From: Archangium lipolyticum
Lineage (GTDB): Bacteria > Myxococcota > Myxococcia > Myxococcales > Myxococcaceae
Length of the DNA stretch: 64,000 bases
NCBI RefSeq assembly: GCF_024623785.1
Contig: NZ_JANKBZ010000044.1
Coordinates: forward strand, 1-64,000
Direction of reading: 5' to 3'
Both the position numbers and the translations under genes were made by a program. Below are positions 30,682 through 39,834 of this stretch, piece by piece. Positions within the stretch are counted from its first letter, which is position 1, and the number at the start of each line of letters is the position of its first letter. The notes under the pieces were generated by a model. The model was given only the letters and a program-made list of their open reading frames with translations, was not told the origin of the DNA and made no database searches.

Positions 30682-32007
30682 TTACAGGATGCCCCGCGCC
30701 TTCACGTGCAGATAGGTGTTGACGGCCGCGGCGCCGAAGCCCTTCGCGGGAGCCCGCACTACGAGTGCACCCGCGTCTCGAAGCGTGAGCGCCGTGCGCT
30801 GGTAGTCCTCCTCGAGGCGCGTGGCGGCCTGACGCGCGTAGGCGTCCTGCTCGGAGGAGGGCACGCGGGTGGCGGCTCCCTGGAGGTCCTCGTCCAGCAG
30901 CGAGGCCACTACGGGCAGGTGGCGGGGACGCAGCGCCAGGGTGCGCGCCAGCAACGTGCCCGAGGCGTCCGGATCCACCAGGTCCGTGAAGAGCACCACC
31001 AGCGAGCGCCGCGAGGAGCGCGCGAAGGCGAAGTCGTAGGCGCGGCCGTAGTCGCTCTCTTCCAGGGCCGCCTCGGCGCGGTAGAGGGACTCGGTGAGCA
31101 GACGCAGGTGCTCGTGGCCCTTGCGTGGCGGGAGGTAGGCGCGCACGTCGCTGGCGAAGGCGAGCACGCCCACCATGTCCCCCGCGTCCAGGCTCACCTT
31201 GGCCAGCCGCAGCGCCGCGTCCACCGCGTGGTCCAGCTTGCGTCGGCCATCCACCCGGCCCGCCATGTGACGCCCGCAGTCGAGCAGCAGCAGCACGGGC
31301 TGGTTCCGCTCGGGCTGGTACACGCGCACCATGGTGCGGCCCCGGCGCGCCGAGGCCTTCCAGTCCACCGTGCGGTAGTCATCCCCGGTGCGGTACTCGC
31401 GCAGGGACTCGAACTCACGGCCCTCGGCGGAGCGGCGCAGGGTGCGTTCGGCGGGTGCATCCGAGGCCACGGCGAGCGCCAGGGCCTCCCGCGTCAGCGC
31501 GGAGAGATCCGGGTACACCTTCACGTTCTGCTCGAGGGGCACGCGGACCTGGCGCGCGCACAGACCCAGCGGGCCCAGCAGGCGCAGGTGCACATCCCCG
31601 AGGCGCAGGTCTCCGCGCGCGGGCGGCGTGAGGGTGTAGGTGAGGGTTGCGCGGGGCGCGTCCGGGGTGAGGGAGAAGGGCTGTTCGTGCCCGCGTACCT
31701 CTACGCCCGAGGGCACCTCGTCGCGCACGCGGCCTCGTACGGGCTTCTGTCCGGCCAGATCCAGCTCCAGGCGCACGGGGTTGGCGGTGCCCGAGGAGAG
31801 GACAGGTTCCACTCCGCGCCGCACCTCCACGTCCGAGGCACGAGGGGCGGAGAGGAAGTCGAATGCGCACAGCAGCAGCACCGCCGCGTCCAGGGCGACG
31901 GCGAGCCACACGAACGCGGAGCCGGCCACGGCGAGCGCCGCGGGCACGAGGGCCACCGCGACGAGCGCCACGGCGAGCCCCGTGGGGACGGGCCGTCCGA
32001 GGCTCAC
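30682..32007 (-). CDS. DUF58 domain protein
   Basis: This is a 441-residue protein with two N-terminal membrane helices (residues about 10-48), an extracytoplasmic or linker beta region, then the DUF58 core ([26 protein letters not shown]) and a von Willebrand A-like domain ([10 protein letters not shown], then VVLFTDLVD). DUF58 proteins are regularly paired with MoxR ATPases and act in envelope or stress processes. The start is a GTG at 32007 overlapping the MoxR stop by four bases. It is the last gene of the operon. Confidence 0.85.
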   Translation of the reverse strand: MSLGRPVPTGLAVALVAVALVPAALAVAGSAFVWLAVALDAAVLLLCAFDFLSAPRASDVEVRRGVEPVLSSGTANPVRLELDLAGQKPVRGRVRDEVPSGVEVRGHEQPFSLTPDAPRATLTYTLTPPARGDLRLGDVHLRLLGPLGLCARQVRVPLEQNVKVYPDLSALTREALALAVASDAPAERTLRRSAEGREFESLREYRTGDDYRTVDWKASARRGRTMVRVYQPERNQPVLLLLDCGRHMAGRVDGRRKLDHAVDAALRLAKVSLDAGDMVGVLAFASDVRAYLPPRKGHEHLRLLTESLYRAEAALEESDYGRAYDFAFARSSRRSLVVLFTDLVDPDASGTLLARTLALRPRHLPVVASLLDEDLQGAATRVPSSEQDAYARQAATRLEEDYQRTALTLRDAGALVVRAPAKGFGAAAVNTYLHVKARGIL

Positions 32008-32981
32008 CGGGGGACCTGGACGCGCTCCAACGTCTGGCGGAGCACGTCGTCCGCGGTGAGGCCCTCCACCTCCGCCTCGGCCTTCAGCAGCAGACGGTGG
32101 TTGAGGACGCTGGGGCAGACGGACTTCACGTCGTCCGGGGTGACGAAGTCGCTCCCGTTGAGGGCCGCGCGGGCCTTGGCCGCCGCGAGCAGCGCCTGCG
32201 ACGAGCGGGGGGAGGCGCCCAGACGCACGCGCGGGTTGGAGCGCGTCTCGCGGATGAGCCGTACCACGTAGGAGAGGATGGAGTCGTCACAGGCCACGCG
32301 CGCCGCCTGGACCTGCAACTCCGCGAGCGCGGAGGCGTCGAGCACCCGCTCCACCTGGGCGGCCTTGCCCTGGCGCTGGTGGAAGGCGCGCACCATGTCC
32401 AGCTCGGACTCGGGCGGCGGGTAGCCCACGCGCACCCGCATCAGGAAGCGGTCCAGCTGCGCCTCGGGCAGCGGGTAGGTGCCCTCCAGCTCCAGCGGGT
32501 TCTGCGTGGCCACCACGAAGAAGTGGGAGGGCAGCGCGTGCGTGGTGCCGTCGATGGTGACCTGCCGCTCCTCCATGGCCTCCAGCAGCGCGGCCTGCGT
32601 CTTGGGCGGGGTGCGGTTGATTTCATCCGCCACCAGCACCTCGGTGAAGACGGGGCCCTTCACCAGCTGGAAGGCGTTGTCCTGGGGCCGGAAGACGTTG
32701 GTGCCGAGGATGTCGCTCGGCATCAGGTCCGGGGTGAACTGGACGCGGGTGAAGGCGAGGCCCAGGGCGGAGGCCATGCTGCGCGCGGTGAGCGTCTTGG
32801 CCACGCCGGGGACGCCCTCCAGCAGCACGTGCCCGCGCGCGAGGAACGCGGTGACCAGATCGGCCACCACCTGAGGCTGGCCGAGCACCGTGCCCTCCAG
32901 CGCGTGGACGAGGCGCTCCAGGGCGGGGCTCCGGTTGACGGGGGCCGTGGCGGTGGCCACGGCGGTAGGCGACGACGTCAT
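32004..32981 (-). CDS. MoxR-family AAA ATPase
   Basis: This is a 325-residue AAA+ protein with Walker A GVPGVAKT, the MoxR-specific [16 protein letters not shown] block and Walker [25 protein letters not shown]. The sensor region [24 protein letters not shown] follows. MoxR ATPases act as chaperones that assemble or activate partner complexes, usually with a VWA/DUF58 protein, here encoded next. It overlaps both neighbours by four bases (ATGA/GTGA), so the three genes form one translationally coupled operon. Confidence 0.93.
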   Translation of the reverse strand: MTSSPTAVATATAPVNRSPALERLVHALEGTVLGQPQVVADLVTAFLARGHVLLEGVPGVAKTLTARSMASALGLAFTRVQFTPDLMPSDILGTNVFRPQDNAFQLVKGPVFTEVLVADEINRTPPKTQAALLEAMEERQVTIDGTTHALPSHFFVVATQNPLELEGTYPLPEAQLDRFLMRVRVGYPPPESELDMVRAFHQRQGKAAQVERVLDASALAELQVQAARVACDDSILSYVVRLIRETRSNPRVRLGASPRSSQALLAAAKARAALNGSDFVTPDDVKSVCPSVLNHRLLLKAEAEVEGLTADDVLRQTLERVQVPR

Positions 32982-34045
32982 GACGCGGGCTTCTCCTTCA
33001 GTCCGAGCAGCGTGCCCGCCAGGCCCGTCAGCGCGCCCAGCATGCCGAGGAACACGCCCATGCTGGGGGAGGAGTTCATGATGGTCGCGTTGCCGATGGG
33101 CGAGGGCACCTCGGTGGCGTCATACGAGAGCTTCATGAAGATGATGCACCAGAGGACGGAGAAGACGGACAGGCCGAGCTGCGCCAACCAGGGGATGAGC
33201 ACGTTGAGGTTGGGCAGCAACCGGCGCACGCGTACGGCGATGGAGCCGAGGATTCCGGCGGCCGCCAGCACGGCCATGAGTCCCAGGCTCATGAGCCCGA
33301 GGATCTCTCCGTCCTCGGCCGTCTCCTTCCAGGGGAGGAAGGCGGAGAGGATGACCACGCAGCCGCCCGCGAAGGCGATCTTGTCGGCGAGGCCCAGCAC
33401 GCCCACGAAGTCGCGGAAGTCCTCGATGACCTGCTCGGGGGCGACGATCTGCCCGGTGCCGGTGTTGGAGGTGTCGCGGGGCGGGACGTAGTTGATGTCC
33501 GCCGGATCGAGCTCGGTCTGCTGCGGCTGGCGCCGGGGAGGGGCGGGACGGGCAGCGCCGCCAGCGGGGCGGGGCGCGGCGGTCCCTCGGGAGCCGGTGG
33601 AGGGACGGCCGCTCGCGGTGCGCGGGGGCGCGTTGCGGACGATGTCCTCCATGTTCTTGATGTTGGTGGCGTCCTCGTCCGGGAGGGCCGGGGCGGCGGG
33701 ACGGGCCCCCGAGGCGGTGGTGACGCGGGGACGGGAGCCCGTGGCCGCGGCGCTCCGGCCGGCGGGACGGGACGCGGTGCCGCGCGTGCCCGGGGCGGTG
33801 CGCGGGCGGGTCGAGGCGGCCGGTTTGCGAGCGGGGGGCGGCCTGGAGTCCGGCGCGTCACCCGAGTCCTGGGGAGCGTCCGTCGAGAGGAAAGAGCCGT
33901 CGATGATGTAGTCGCAAGAAGGGCAGATGGAGGTGCCATCCGCGACCTTGTTGCCACAGCCAGGGCAGTTCAGGACCGGCGCTCCTTTTGAAGCGGAAAA
34001 GCGCCGAGCATCTTCCGGTGCCCGGTGGTCCAAGTCAAACGGCAT
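32978..34045 (-). CDS. zinc-ribbon membrane protein of the MoxR/DUF58 operon
   Basis: This is a 355-residue protein. Two CxxC pairs near residues 27-45 (CPGCG and CPSCD) form a zinc ribbon, followed by a long Ala/Pro/Arg-rich disordered linker to about residue 190. Four predicted membrane helices make up the C-terminal half. It resembles zinc-ribbon proteins that accompany phage-shock or MoxR systems, but I cannot name a family. The start at 34045 is the nearest ATG and has a weak ribosome-binding site. It is first in the operon and overlaps moxR by four bases. It is divergent from the HEAT/cyclophilin gene across 52 bases. Confidence 0.75.
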   Translation of the reverse strand: MPFDLDHRAPEDARRFSASKGAPVLNCPGCGNKVADGTSICPSCDYIIDGSFLSTDAPQDSGDAPDSRPPPARKPAASTRPRTAPGTRGTASRPAGRSAAATGSRPRVTTASGARPAAPALPDEDATNIKNMEDIVRNAPPRTASGRPSTGSRGTAAPRPAGGAARPAPPRRQPQQTELDPADINYVPPRDTSNTGTGQIVAPEQVIEDFRDFVGVLGLADKIAFAGGCVVILSAFLPWKETAEDGEILGLMSLGLMAVLAAAGILGSIAVRVRRLLPNLNVLIPWLAQLGLSVFSVLWCIIFMKLSYDATEVPSPIGNATIMNSSPSMGVFLGMLGALTGLAGTLLGLKEKPAS

Positions 34046-34097
34046 CAAGAGGCTAACCCCTGGATTTTCGCGGGGAATTGGCCTAGGCGGAGCGGCC

Positions 34098-36152
34098 ATG
34101 GGTTCTCTTCGCGCCGCCGTGCCCGCCTGTCTGCTGTGGAGTCTGCTGCTCTCGGGCTGTGTCCACTCCGCGCCGTCGCCGGACACGGGGGAGGGGAGGG
34201 AGGTGGCTGTCTGGGAGGATCGCCGCTCGCTGGCGGACGGGCGGCTGGTGGAACTGGCGAGCCGAGGGGCCGTGCCGGTGCGCGTGCGGGCGCTGCGTGC
34301 ACTCGCTCGCATCCAGGAGCTTTCCACGCTCGAGGCCGTGCTGACCGGGCTCGGTGCAGCCGAGGCGCCGGTGCGCGACGAGGCCGCCTTCGCCGCCGGA
34401 GTGCTGGCGCTCTCGTGGGAGCCGCTCACGGACGCGGAGAAGACGCGAATGACGGAGGCGCTGCTCGCCGCCGAGGCCGGGGAGACAGACGAGGGTGTCC
34501 GGCGCACGCTGCTCGATTCGCTGGGCAAGCTGGCGACGCCGGGAGCGGTACGTCGGCTGTCGGAGCGGCTCGCGGATGGACGTCCGGGAGGGGCGGGGCG
34601 GGCGGCCGTGGCCCTCGGAGTGGCGGCGCGCAGGGGCGCGTCGATGGCGGAGGTTCCGCTGGAGCCGGTGTCGGCGCTGACGCGGCCCGGCCAGCCAGAG
34701 GAGTCCCGGTATGGCGGGGCCTACCTGCTGGCGCTCGCGAAACGTCCCGAGGCGTTGCCGTTCCTGCGTGGCTGCCTCGGGGACGAGGCTCCCGATGTGC
34801 GCGCCCTGTGCGTGAAGGGGATGGGAGACATGGGAGGCCCGGAGGACGCGGCCGTGGTGGGCCGGTTGCTGAGCGATGAGGCGCCGCGCGTGGCGGCCGA
34901 GGCGGCGCGGTCGCTCGCGAAGCTGGCCGGGCGCTGCGGTGGGGACTGCACGCCGATGGACGAGTTGCTGGCGCTGAAGTCCCGGGCCGGGAGCGTGGCG
35001 CGGGGAGACTCCGCGGCGGGCCATGCGCTGCTCGCGCTGGCACAGCAGGGATTGCCCGAGGCGGGCCGTCCGGTGCTGGTGGCGCTACGGCGTGCGCTCC
35101 AGGACGCGGTGCCGGGCGCGGCGTTCGAGGTGGCCACGGGTGACCTGATGAACCTGGACTGCCGATTGGCGGCGGCGCTCGATCGGCAGACGGGGACGCT
35201 CGACGAGGTCTTGCGCTGTGGCGGTGGCCGGGTGCCTGAGGCGCGGCGGCTGGCGCTCGGCCTGCGCGAGATTGCCCAGTCACGTGGGAAGGGAGGCGCG
35301 AGTGGTGCGGTGAAGTACCTCTCGCACCCGGACACGAGGGTGCGGCTGGCCGCGCTCGATGCGGTGTCGAGCCGTCCCGTGCCCGAGGCCGCCGGGCCCG
35401 TGCGGGAGCTCCTCGGCGGGAGCGACCCGGTGGTAGCCGCCTCGGCGGCGGGAGCGGCCGGGAAGTTGAAGGACGGGGAGGCACTGCCGCGGGTGCGAGT
35501 GCTCGCGGAGCGTGTGCCCCAGGAGCCGGACCTGGCGGAGCCGGTGGCGGGCGGGCTGGTGGACCTGGCGGGGAAGGACGCGGAGCCGGTGCTGAGGACA
35601 TGGCTCCAGCACCCGCACGCCAACGTGCGCCGGGTGGCGGCCGAATTCCTCTCTGGCCTCACGGGTCAGCCCGTGCGAGCCCCTCACGTGGAGCTGCCAG
35701 CGGATGCGCGCCGTCCCGAGCCCGCTCCGGAGGGGACCACGCTCACCTTCCGCACGAACAAGGGAACGTTCACGGTGGCGCTGGATGCGGAGGCGCCGTT
35801 GACCTCGGGCAACCTGGTGACGCTCGCGCGCCAGGGCTACTTCCGAGGCATCACCTTCCACCGGGTGGTGCCGGACTTCGTCGCGCAGGGCGGAGACCCG
35901 CGCGGAGACGGGGAGGGTGGACCGGGCTACTCCATCCGTTGCGAGATGACGCGTCGGCCCTACCGCCGGGGGGTGATGGGGATGGCGCTGTCGGGCAAGG
36001 ACACGGGCGGCAGCCAGTTCTTCTTCACGTACTCGCCGCAGCCGCACCTGGATGGCCGTTACACGGCCTTCGGCGAGGTGACGCGGGGTCTGGACGTGGT
36101 GGACCGGCTCCTGGAGGGCGACACCATCCTCGACGTGGAGGTGTCGCCCTGA
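34098..36152 (+). CDS. HEAT-repeat lipoprotein fused to a cyclophilin peptidyl-prolyl isomerase
   Basis: This 684-residue protein has a lipoprotein signal (LLLSGC, lipidated Cys near 18). Residues about 45-540 are helical HEAT-like repeats (patterns such as VRVRALRALARI, VRDEAAFAAGVLAL, VRRLSERLADG and VRRVAAEFLSGL). Residues about 545-684 are a cyclophilin domain with FHRVVPDFVAQGGDP, GVMGMALSGKDTGGSQFFFTYSPQPHLDGRYTAFGEV. The active-site Arg, Phe and Gln residues of the family appear conserved. It should sit in the periplasm or outer membrane and assist folding of bound clients; the HEAT part could be the binding surface. The ATG at 34098 begins the signal peptide. Most bacterial cyclophilins are single-domain. 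Confidence 0.87.
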   Translation: MGSLRAAVPACLLWSLLLSGCVHSAPSPDTGEGREVAVWEDRRSLADGRLVELASRGAVPVRVRALRALARIQELSTLEAVLTGLGAAEAPVRDEAAFAAGVLALSWEPLTDAEKTRMTEALLAAEAGETDEGVRRTLLDSLGKLATPGAVRRLSERLADGRPGGAGRAAVALGVAARRGASMAEVPLEPVSALTRPGQPEESRYGGAYLLALAKRPEALPFLRGCLGDEAPDVRALCVKGMGDMGGPEDAAVVGRLLSDEAPRVAAEAARSLAKLAGRCGGDCTPMDELLALKSRAGSVARGDSAAGHALLALAQQGLPEAGRPVLVALRRALQDAVPGAAFEVATGDLMNLDCRLAAALDRQTGTLDEVLRCGGGRVPEARRLALGLREIAQSRGKGGASGAVKYLSHPDTRVRLAALDAVSSRPVPEAAGPVRELLGGSDPVVAASAAGAAGKLKDGEALPRVRVLAERVPQEPDLAEPVAGGLVDLAGKDAEPVLRTWLQHPHANVRRVAAEFLSGLTGQPVRAPHVELPADARRPEPAPEGTTLTFRTNKGTFTVALDAEAPLTSGNLVTLARQGYFRGITFHRVVPDFVAQGGDPRGDGEGGPGYSIRCEMTRRPYRRGVMGMALSGKDTGGSQFFFTYSPQPHLDGRYTAFGEVTRGLDVVDRLLEGDTILDVEVSP

Positions 36153-36179
36153 GAGGAGGGGAGCTGCGCGGAGGTCCGC

Positions 36180-37286
36180 TCAGCTCGCGACGCGGTTGGG
36201 CACCTTGCCCGGCGTGAAGCCGGCCCAGAGTGCGTTCTCCGCGTTCTCCATGTCCTCGACCTTCTTGCGGATGCGCTGCCACTCCGAGTCCGGAATGCGC
36301 AGGAAGGCCTCGGCCACCTCGGGATCGAACTGCGTGCCCGAGCAGCGCTTGATCTCATCGCGCGCCACGGACATCGGCCGGCCCTTGCGGTACGGACGGT
36401 CCGACGTGATGGCGTCCACCGTGTCCGCGATCGCGAAGATGCGCGCCCCGATCACGATCTCCTTGCCCTTGAGCCCCTGCGGATAGCCCTTGCCGTCCCA
36501 CCGCTCCTGGTGGTGCAGCACGATCAGCGAGGCCTCGTGCAGGTACGGCATCTTCGCGAGGATCTTGTAGCCGTACTCGGGATGCTTGCGCATCTCCACC
36601 CATTCCTCGGGCGAGAGCGGACCGGGCTTGAGCAGGATCGTATCGCTCACGCCGATCTTCCCGATGTCGTGCAGCAGCGCTCCCTGCTCCACCACCTCGA
36701 GCTGCTCCCCGCTCAGGGCGATCTCCTCACCGATACGCCTCGAGTACAGCGACACCCGGCGCGAGTGCCACTGCGTCTCGGTGTCGCGGTAGTCGAGCGC
36801 GCTGATGAGGCCATCGAGCAGGCCGTTGGTGCGCTCCACCACCATGCGTTCCAGGTCGCGGTTGATCGCGGTCAACTCCGCGTTCTTTTCCGCCACCTCA
36901 CGCGTCAACCTCTCATTCGCCTCCACCAGACGGCAGTGTTCGAAGGCCTGCCGCACGGCACTGGTCAGCTCACTGAGCGACCAGGGCTTGCCCAGCAGGC
37001 GGAACACCTCACCCCGGTTGACGGCTTCGGATGCCGTGCGGAAATCCGCGGCGGCGGTGAGCATCAAGCGGACCGCGCGAGGATTCTTCTCGCGCAGCGT
37101 TCGCAGCAGCTCCACGCCGTTGAGCAACGGCATCATGAAGTCCGTCAGCACCACCTGGAAACCTTCTTCCTTGGCGGCCTGGGCCGGATCCGTATGGGTG
37201 ATGACCTCGTAACCCTCCGACTGGAGAATCCGCGAAAGCGCGGCGAGAATGAGGGGATCGTCATCCACCACGAGGATGCGGTCCAT
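36180..37286 (-). CDS. response regulator with HD-GYP phosphodiesterase domain
   Basis: This is a 368-residue regulator. The receiver domain has acidic D8-D9, phosphoacceptor D49 (LTDFMMP) and K100 (LGKPW). A coiled-coil linker (115-155) leads to an HD-GYP domain with HD at 206-207 and HHQERWDGKGYP at 258-269, which are the metal ligands and the GYP hallmark. HD-GYP proteins hydrolyse cyclic di-GMP. Phosphorylation by an unknown kinase should gate this; no histidine kinase is adjacent. The ATG at 37286 starts the receiver domain. It stands alone between convergent and divergent genes. Confidence 0.92.
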   Translation of the reverse strand: MDRILVVDDDPLILAALSRILQSEGYEVITHTDPAQAAKEEGFQVVLTDFMMPLLNGVELLRTLREKNPRAVRLMLTAAADFRTASEAVNRGEVFRLLGKPWSLSELTSAVRQAFEHCRLVEANERLTREVAEKNAELTAINRDLERMVVERTNGLLDGLISALDYRDTETQWHSRRVSLYSRRIGEEIALSGEQLEVVEQGALLHDIGKIGVSDTILLKPGPLSPEEWVEMRKHPEYGYKILAKMPYLHEASLIVLHHQERWDGKGYPQGLKGKEIVIGARIFAIADTVDAITSDRPYRKGRPMSVARDEIKRCSGTQFDPEVAEAFLRIPDSEWQRIRKKVEDMENAENALWAGFTPGKVPNRVAS

Positions 37287-37461
37287 GAACCAAGCCTCCC
37301 AGCCCTTACAGGACGGACGTTGAAGAACCGGGCTGTTATACACGGCTTCGCACCCAAAGGTCACACCCGCCAGGTGTGGGCTCCGCTTCTTGCTTGCTTC
37401 ACAACCCCTCGAAACCTCTGTTCTTTCTGAAATCGGAGGGACGACCTGTCTCACGAGCCGC

Positions 37462-37513
37462 TTGCCTGTCCGGCTGGGGGTGGTCTATGGTGCGCCACAT
37501 TGCTGCAATGTGG
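37462..37513. promoter_or_regulatory. candidate promoter with an 8-base palindrome at the start site
   Basis: TTGCCT at 37462-37467 and TATGGT at 37486-37491 (18-base spacer) resemble a sigma-70 promoter for the dehydrogenase gene at 37545. CCACATTG at 37495-37502 and CAATGTGG at 37506-37513 form a perfect palindrome with a CTG loop at the predicted transcription start. It may be an operator or an RNA hairpin. The 258-base gap 37287-37544 otherwise shows nothing I recognise. Confidence 0.45.
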
Positions 37514-37544
37514 TGTAACTCCTTGATTTTAGGAGAGTTCTCCG

Positions 37545-38546
37545 ATGCCTAGAGCCTCCGCAGGGCCGGTCCCGGTGGTGGTCATGGGGTTGGGAGTCAT
37601 CGGGCAGGAGATCGCCAGGGCGGCCCAACTTTCATCCGAGGTGGAGTTGATCGGCGCGATCGACGCCAGCCCGCAACTGGTGGGACGGCCCCTGTCCGAG
37701 GTGCTCGGGGTGCCCGGGCTGACCGGGAAGGTGGCCGAGTCGCTGGAGGCGGCGGTGGGGCGGCGCAAGGGCGTCGTGCTGCTGCATGCCACGGGCTCGC
37801 GGCTCGAGCAGGTGATGGATCAGCTGCTCGAGGCGCTCAAGCTCGGCCTGCCGGTGGTCTCCACCTGCGAGGAGCTGGCCTTCCCCTTCCTCAAGTACCC
37901 CGAGCTGGCGCAGAAGCTGGAGCGCGCGGCGCAGAAGGCCGGAGTGGCGGTGCTGGGCACCGGCGTCAATCCGGGATTCGCGATGGACAGGCTGGTGGCC
38001 ACCGCGGGCCAGGCATGCGGCCCGGTGCGCCATGCCACGGTGTCTCGCGTGGTGGACGCGCGCACGCGACGTGAAGCGCTGCAGCGCAAGGTGGGCGCGG
38101 GCCTGTCCGAGGACGAGTTCTTCGCCCTGGTGGACAAGGATCAGCTCGGCCACGTGGGCCTGGTGGAGAGCGCGGCCCTGTGCGCGCTGGGGCTCGGCAT
38201 GGACTGCGACGACTTCGAGGAGGAGATCGTCCCCGTCTTCGCCGAGGAGGACATCACCGGGGGCGCCTTCCCGGTGAAGAAGGGCCGGGTGGCCGGCATC
38301 TTCCAGTCCGCGGTGGGCCTGGAGGAGGGGCAGGAACGGGTGCGGTTGGAGCTCACCATCGCGGTGGGGGCTGACAATCCGGGAGATCGCATCGAGATTG
38401 ATGCGGACTCCAAACTGGTGCTGGAGATTCGCGGGGGCGTGCCCGGTGACCGGGCCACCGCCAACACGCTGGTGAACGCAGCCCCGCGCGTGACGGCCGC
38501 CGAGGCCGGGCTTCTGACCGTGCTCGAGCTTCCGGCCGGTCGTTGA
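37545..38546 (+). CDS. 2,4-diaminopentanoate dehydrogenase-like oxidoreductase
   Basis: This is a 333-residue NAD(P)-dependent enzyme of the dihydrodipicolinate-reductase-fold group. The Rossmann motif GLGVIG lies at 15-20. The STCEELAFPFLKYPEL, VLGTGVNPGFAMD and C-terminal NTLVNAAPRV plus LLTVLELP blocks match, from memory, the 2,4-diaminopentanoate dehydrogenase family of ornithine fermentation. The exact substrate here is open. It precedes a split enoyl-CoA-hydratase-like pair by 12 bases and an acyl-CoA dehydrogenase further down, so it may feed an amino-acid or fatty-acid route. A clear AGGAG ribosome-binding site precedes the ATG. Confidence 0.75.
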   Translation: MPRASAGPVPVVVMGLGVIGQEIARAAQLSSEVELIGAIDASPQLVGRPLSEVLGVPGLTGKVAESLEAAVGRRKGVVLLHATGSRLEQVMDQLLEALKLGLPVVSTCEELAFPFLKYPELAQKLERAAQKAGVAVLGTGVNPGFAMDRLVATAGQACGPVRHATVSRVVDARTRREALQRKVGAGLSEDEFFALVDKDQLGHVGLVESAALCALGLGMDCDDFEEEIVPVFAEEDITGGAFPVKKGRVAGIFQSAVGLEEGQERVRLELTIAVGADNPGDRIEIDADSKLVLEIRGGVPGDRATANTLVNAAPRVTAAEAGLLTVLELPAGR

Positions 38547-38558
38547 AGGGAGAGGGAC

Positions 38559-39008
38559 ATGCTGGACAAGAACGCCATCGGACGGGCCTCCCCGCCGTTC
38601 CTGAACGAGGTGGAGAAGGGCGCCATCCGGCGCTTCGCCGAGTCCCTCGGCGACTACAACCCCATCTATTACGACGAGGAGTACGCACGGGCCTCGGGCT
38701 ACCCCACCGTGGTGGCGCCGCCCACGTTCCCCGCCTCCTTCAGCTCGGCGGCGGATCTGCGCGAGCTGCTGGGTGTGGGCATCAAGAGCCTGCTGCACGC
38801 CGAGCAGTCCTTCGAGTACGAGCGGCCCATCTTCGCGGGCGATCGCATCTTCGTCGCCACCCGGGTGGCGGACGTGCTCGAGCGCACCGGCCCGGCCGGA
38901 AAGATGGATGTCGCCGTCATCGAGGACGAGGGCCGGGACGAGGAGGGCAACCTCGTCTTCCGCGCCCGCCGGACGCTCATCGTCCGTGCCGCCAAGGAGA
39001 ATCCGTGA
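38559..39008 (+). CDS. MaoC-like dehydratase, HadA-type subunit
   Basis: This is a 149-residue hot-dog-fold protein of the MaoC_dehydrat_N type. The family motif region reads LGDYNPIYYDEEYARASGYPTVVAPPTF, but the catalytic His of MaoC enzymes is replaced by Tyr (Y37 after N34-P35), while D32 is kept. This matches the non-catalytic HadA half of split (3R)-hydroxyacyl dehydratases. Its stop overlaps the start of the next gene (TGATG), and the next gene carries the catalytic form, so the two most likely form a HadAB-like heterodimer. Confidence 0.85.
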   Translation: MLDKNAIGRASPPFLNEVEKGAIRRFAESLGDYNPIYYDEEYARASGYPTVVAPPTFPASFSSAADLRELLGVGIKSLLHAEQSFEYERPIFAGDRIFVATRVADVLERTGPAGKMDVAVIEDEGRDEEGNLVFRARRTLIVRAAKENP

Positions 39009-39661
39009 TGCCCGCGCGCAAGCTCTACTTCGAAGGACTCCGCGTCGGTGACGAGTTGCCGGCGCTGGCCAAGGCTCCCATCGACCGCGTGCAGCTGTCC
39101 CGCTACGCCGGTGCCTCGGGCGACTTCAACCCCGTCCACGTGGACGAGGTGTACGCCAAGAGCGTGGGCATGCCCTCCGTGTATGCCCCGGGCATGCTCG
39201 TCATGGGCATGTTGGGCCAGCTCGTCAGCGACTGGGCCCGCGGCGGCCAGCTGCGGCGCTACCACGTGCGCTTCATCAAGATGGTGTGGCCGGGTGACAC
39301 CATCGTCTGCAAGGGCCGCGTGAGCGACCGTCACGGCGAGGGTGGCCGCTACTTCGTCGAGGTGGAACTGTGGGCGGAGAACCAGCGCGGTGAGCTGGTG
39401 ATGAAGGGCAACTCCACCATCCAGCTCTTCTACTCGTTGGAGGACGAGAACCGGCAGCGCTCCGGCCAGTCCCCCATCGTCGTGGACGTGCCGCGTGAGA
39501 GCCTCCTCAACGCCGCGGCGGCCCCGGGCGGGGAAGAGGACGACGAGCGCTCGGCCGCCACGTCGGGCTCCAAGAAGGCCCCCACCCAGAAGCCGGCCGC
39601 CAAGACGGCCACGGCTCCCGCCTCTCCGGCCTCCGTCGCCGCGAAGAAGGCCAAGAAGTAG
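39008..39661 (+). CDS. MaoC-like dehydratase, HadB-type subunit with Lys/Ala tail
   Basis: This is a 217-residue protein. Residues 1-145 form a hot-dog domain with the catalytic SGDFNPVHVDE motif (D39, N41 and H44). The remaining about 60 residues are a Ser/Pro/Ala/Lys-rich basic tail that is not normal for HadB. It should hydrate or dehydrate an acyl-CoA or acyl-ACP together with the HadA-type partner just upstream. A role in a degradative or fatty-acid route is likely because an acyl-CoA dehydrogenase follows. The function of the tail is unknown; binding to nucleic acid, membrane or a partner is possible. Confidence 0.83.
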   Translation: MPARKLYFEGLRVGDELPALAKAPIDRVQLSRYAGASGDFNPVHVDEVYAKSVGMPSVYAPGMLVMGMLGQLVSDWARGGQLRRYHVRFIKMVWPGDTIVCKGRVSDRHGEGGRYFVEVELWAENQRGELVMKGNSTIQLFYSLEDENRQRSGQSPIVVDVPRESLLNAAAAPGGEEDDERSAATSGSKKAPTQKPAAKTATAPASPASVAAKKAKK

Positions 39662-39734
39662 GTCCACTACCGCTCATGTGCCCCTTCTGGTGGCGAGGAA
39701 GACCTCGCCACCCAACGCGAGGCGTCATTCGCGG

Positions 39735-39798
39735 TTGACTCTAAAATCAATCGACGTAACCTTTCCGTGTCCCAAGTGGGGCCGCGGACCGTCGATTG
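39735..39798 (+). promoter_or_regulatory. candidate promoter and inverted repeat before the acyl-CoA dehydrogenase
   Basis: TTGACT at 39735-39740 and TAACCT at 39757-39762 (16-base spacer) form a promoter-like pair. CAATCGAC at 39748-39755 and GTCGATTG at 39791-39798 are perfect inverted arms 35 bases apart; one lies between the promoter boxes and one after the start site. This would suit a repressor-controlled fatty-acid gene, but it could be chance. Confidence 0.35.
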
Positions 39799-39834
39799 TG
39801 CGGCCGTGAGCCCCCCAACGTACGGGGAGTGGCA

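Noticed and set aside
27694-34045. Defence island around the SNF2 helicase and MoxR genes
   Set aside because: SNF2 and MoxR/DUF58 can be part of defence systems, but I see no nuclease, methylase, phospholipase or integrase beside them.
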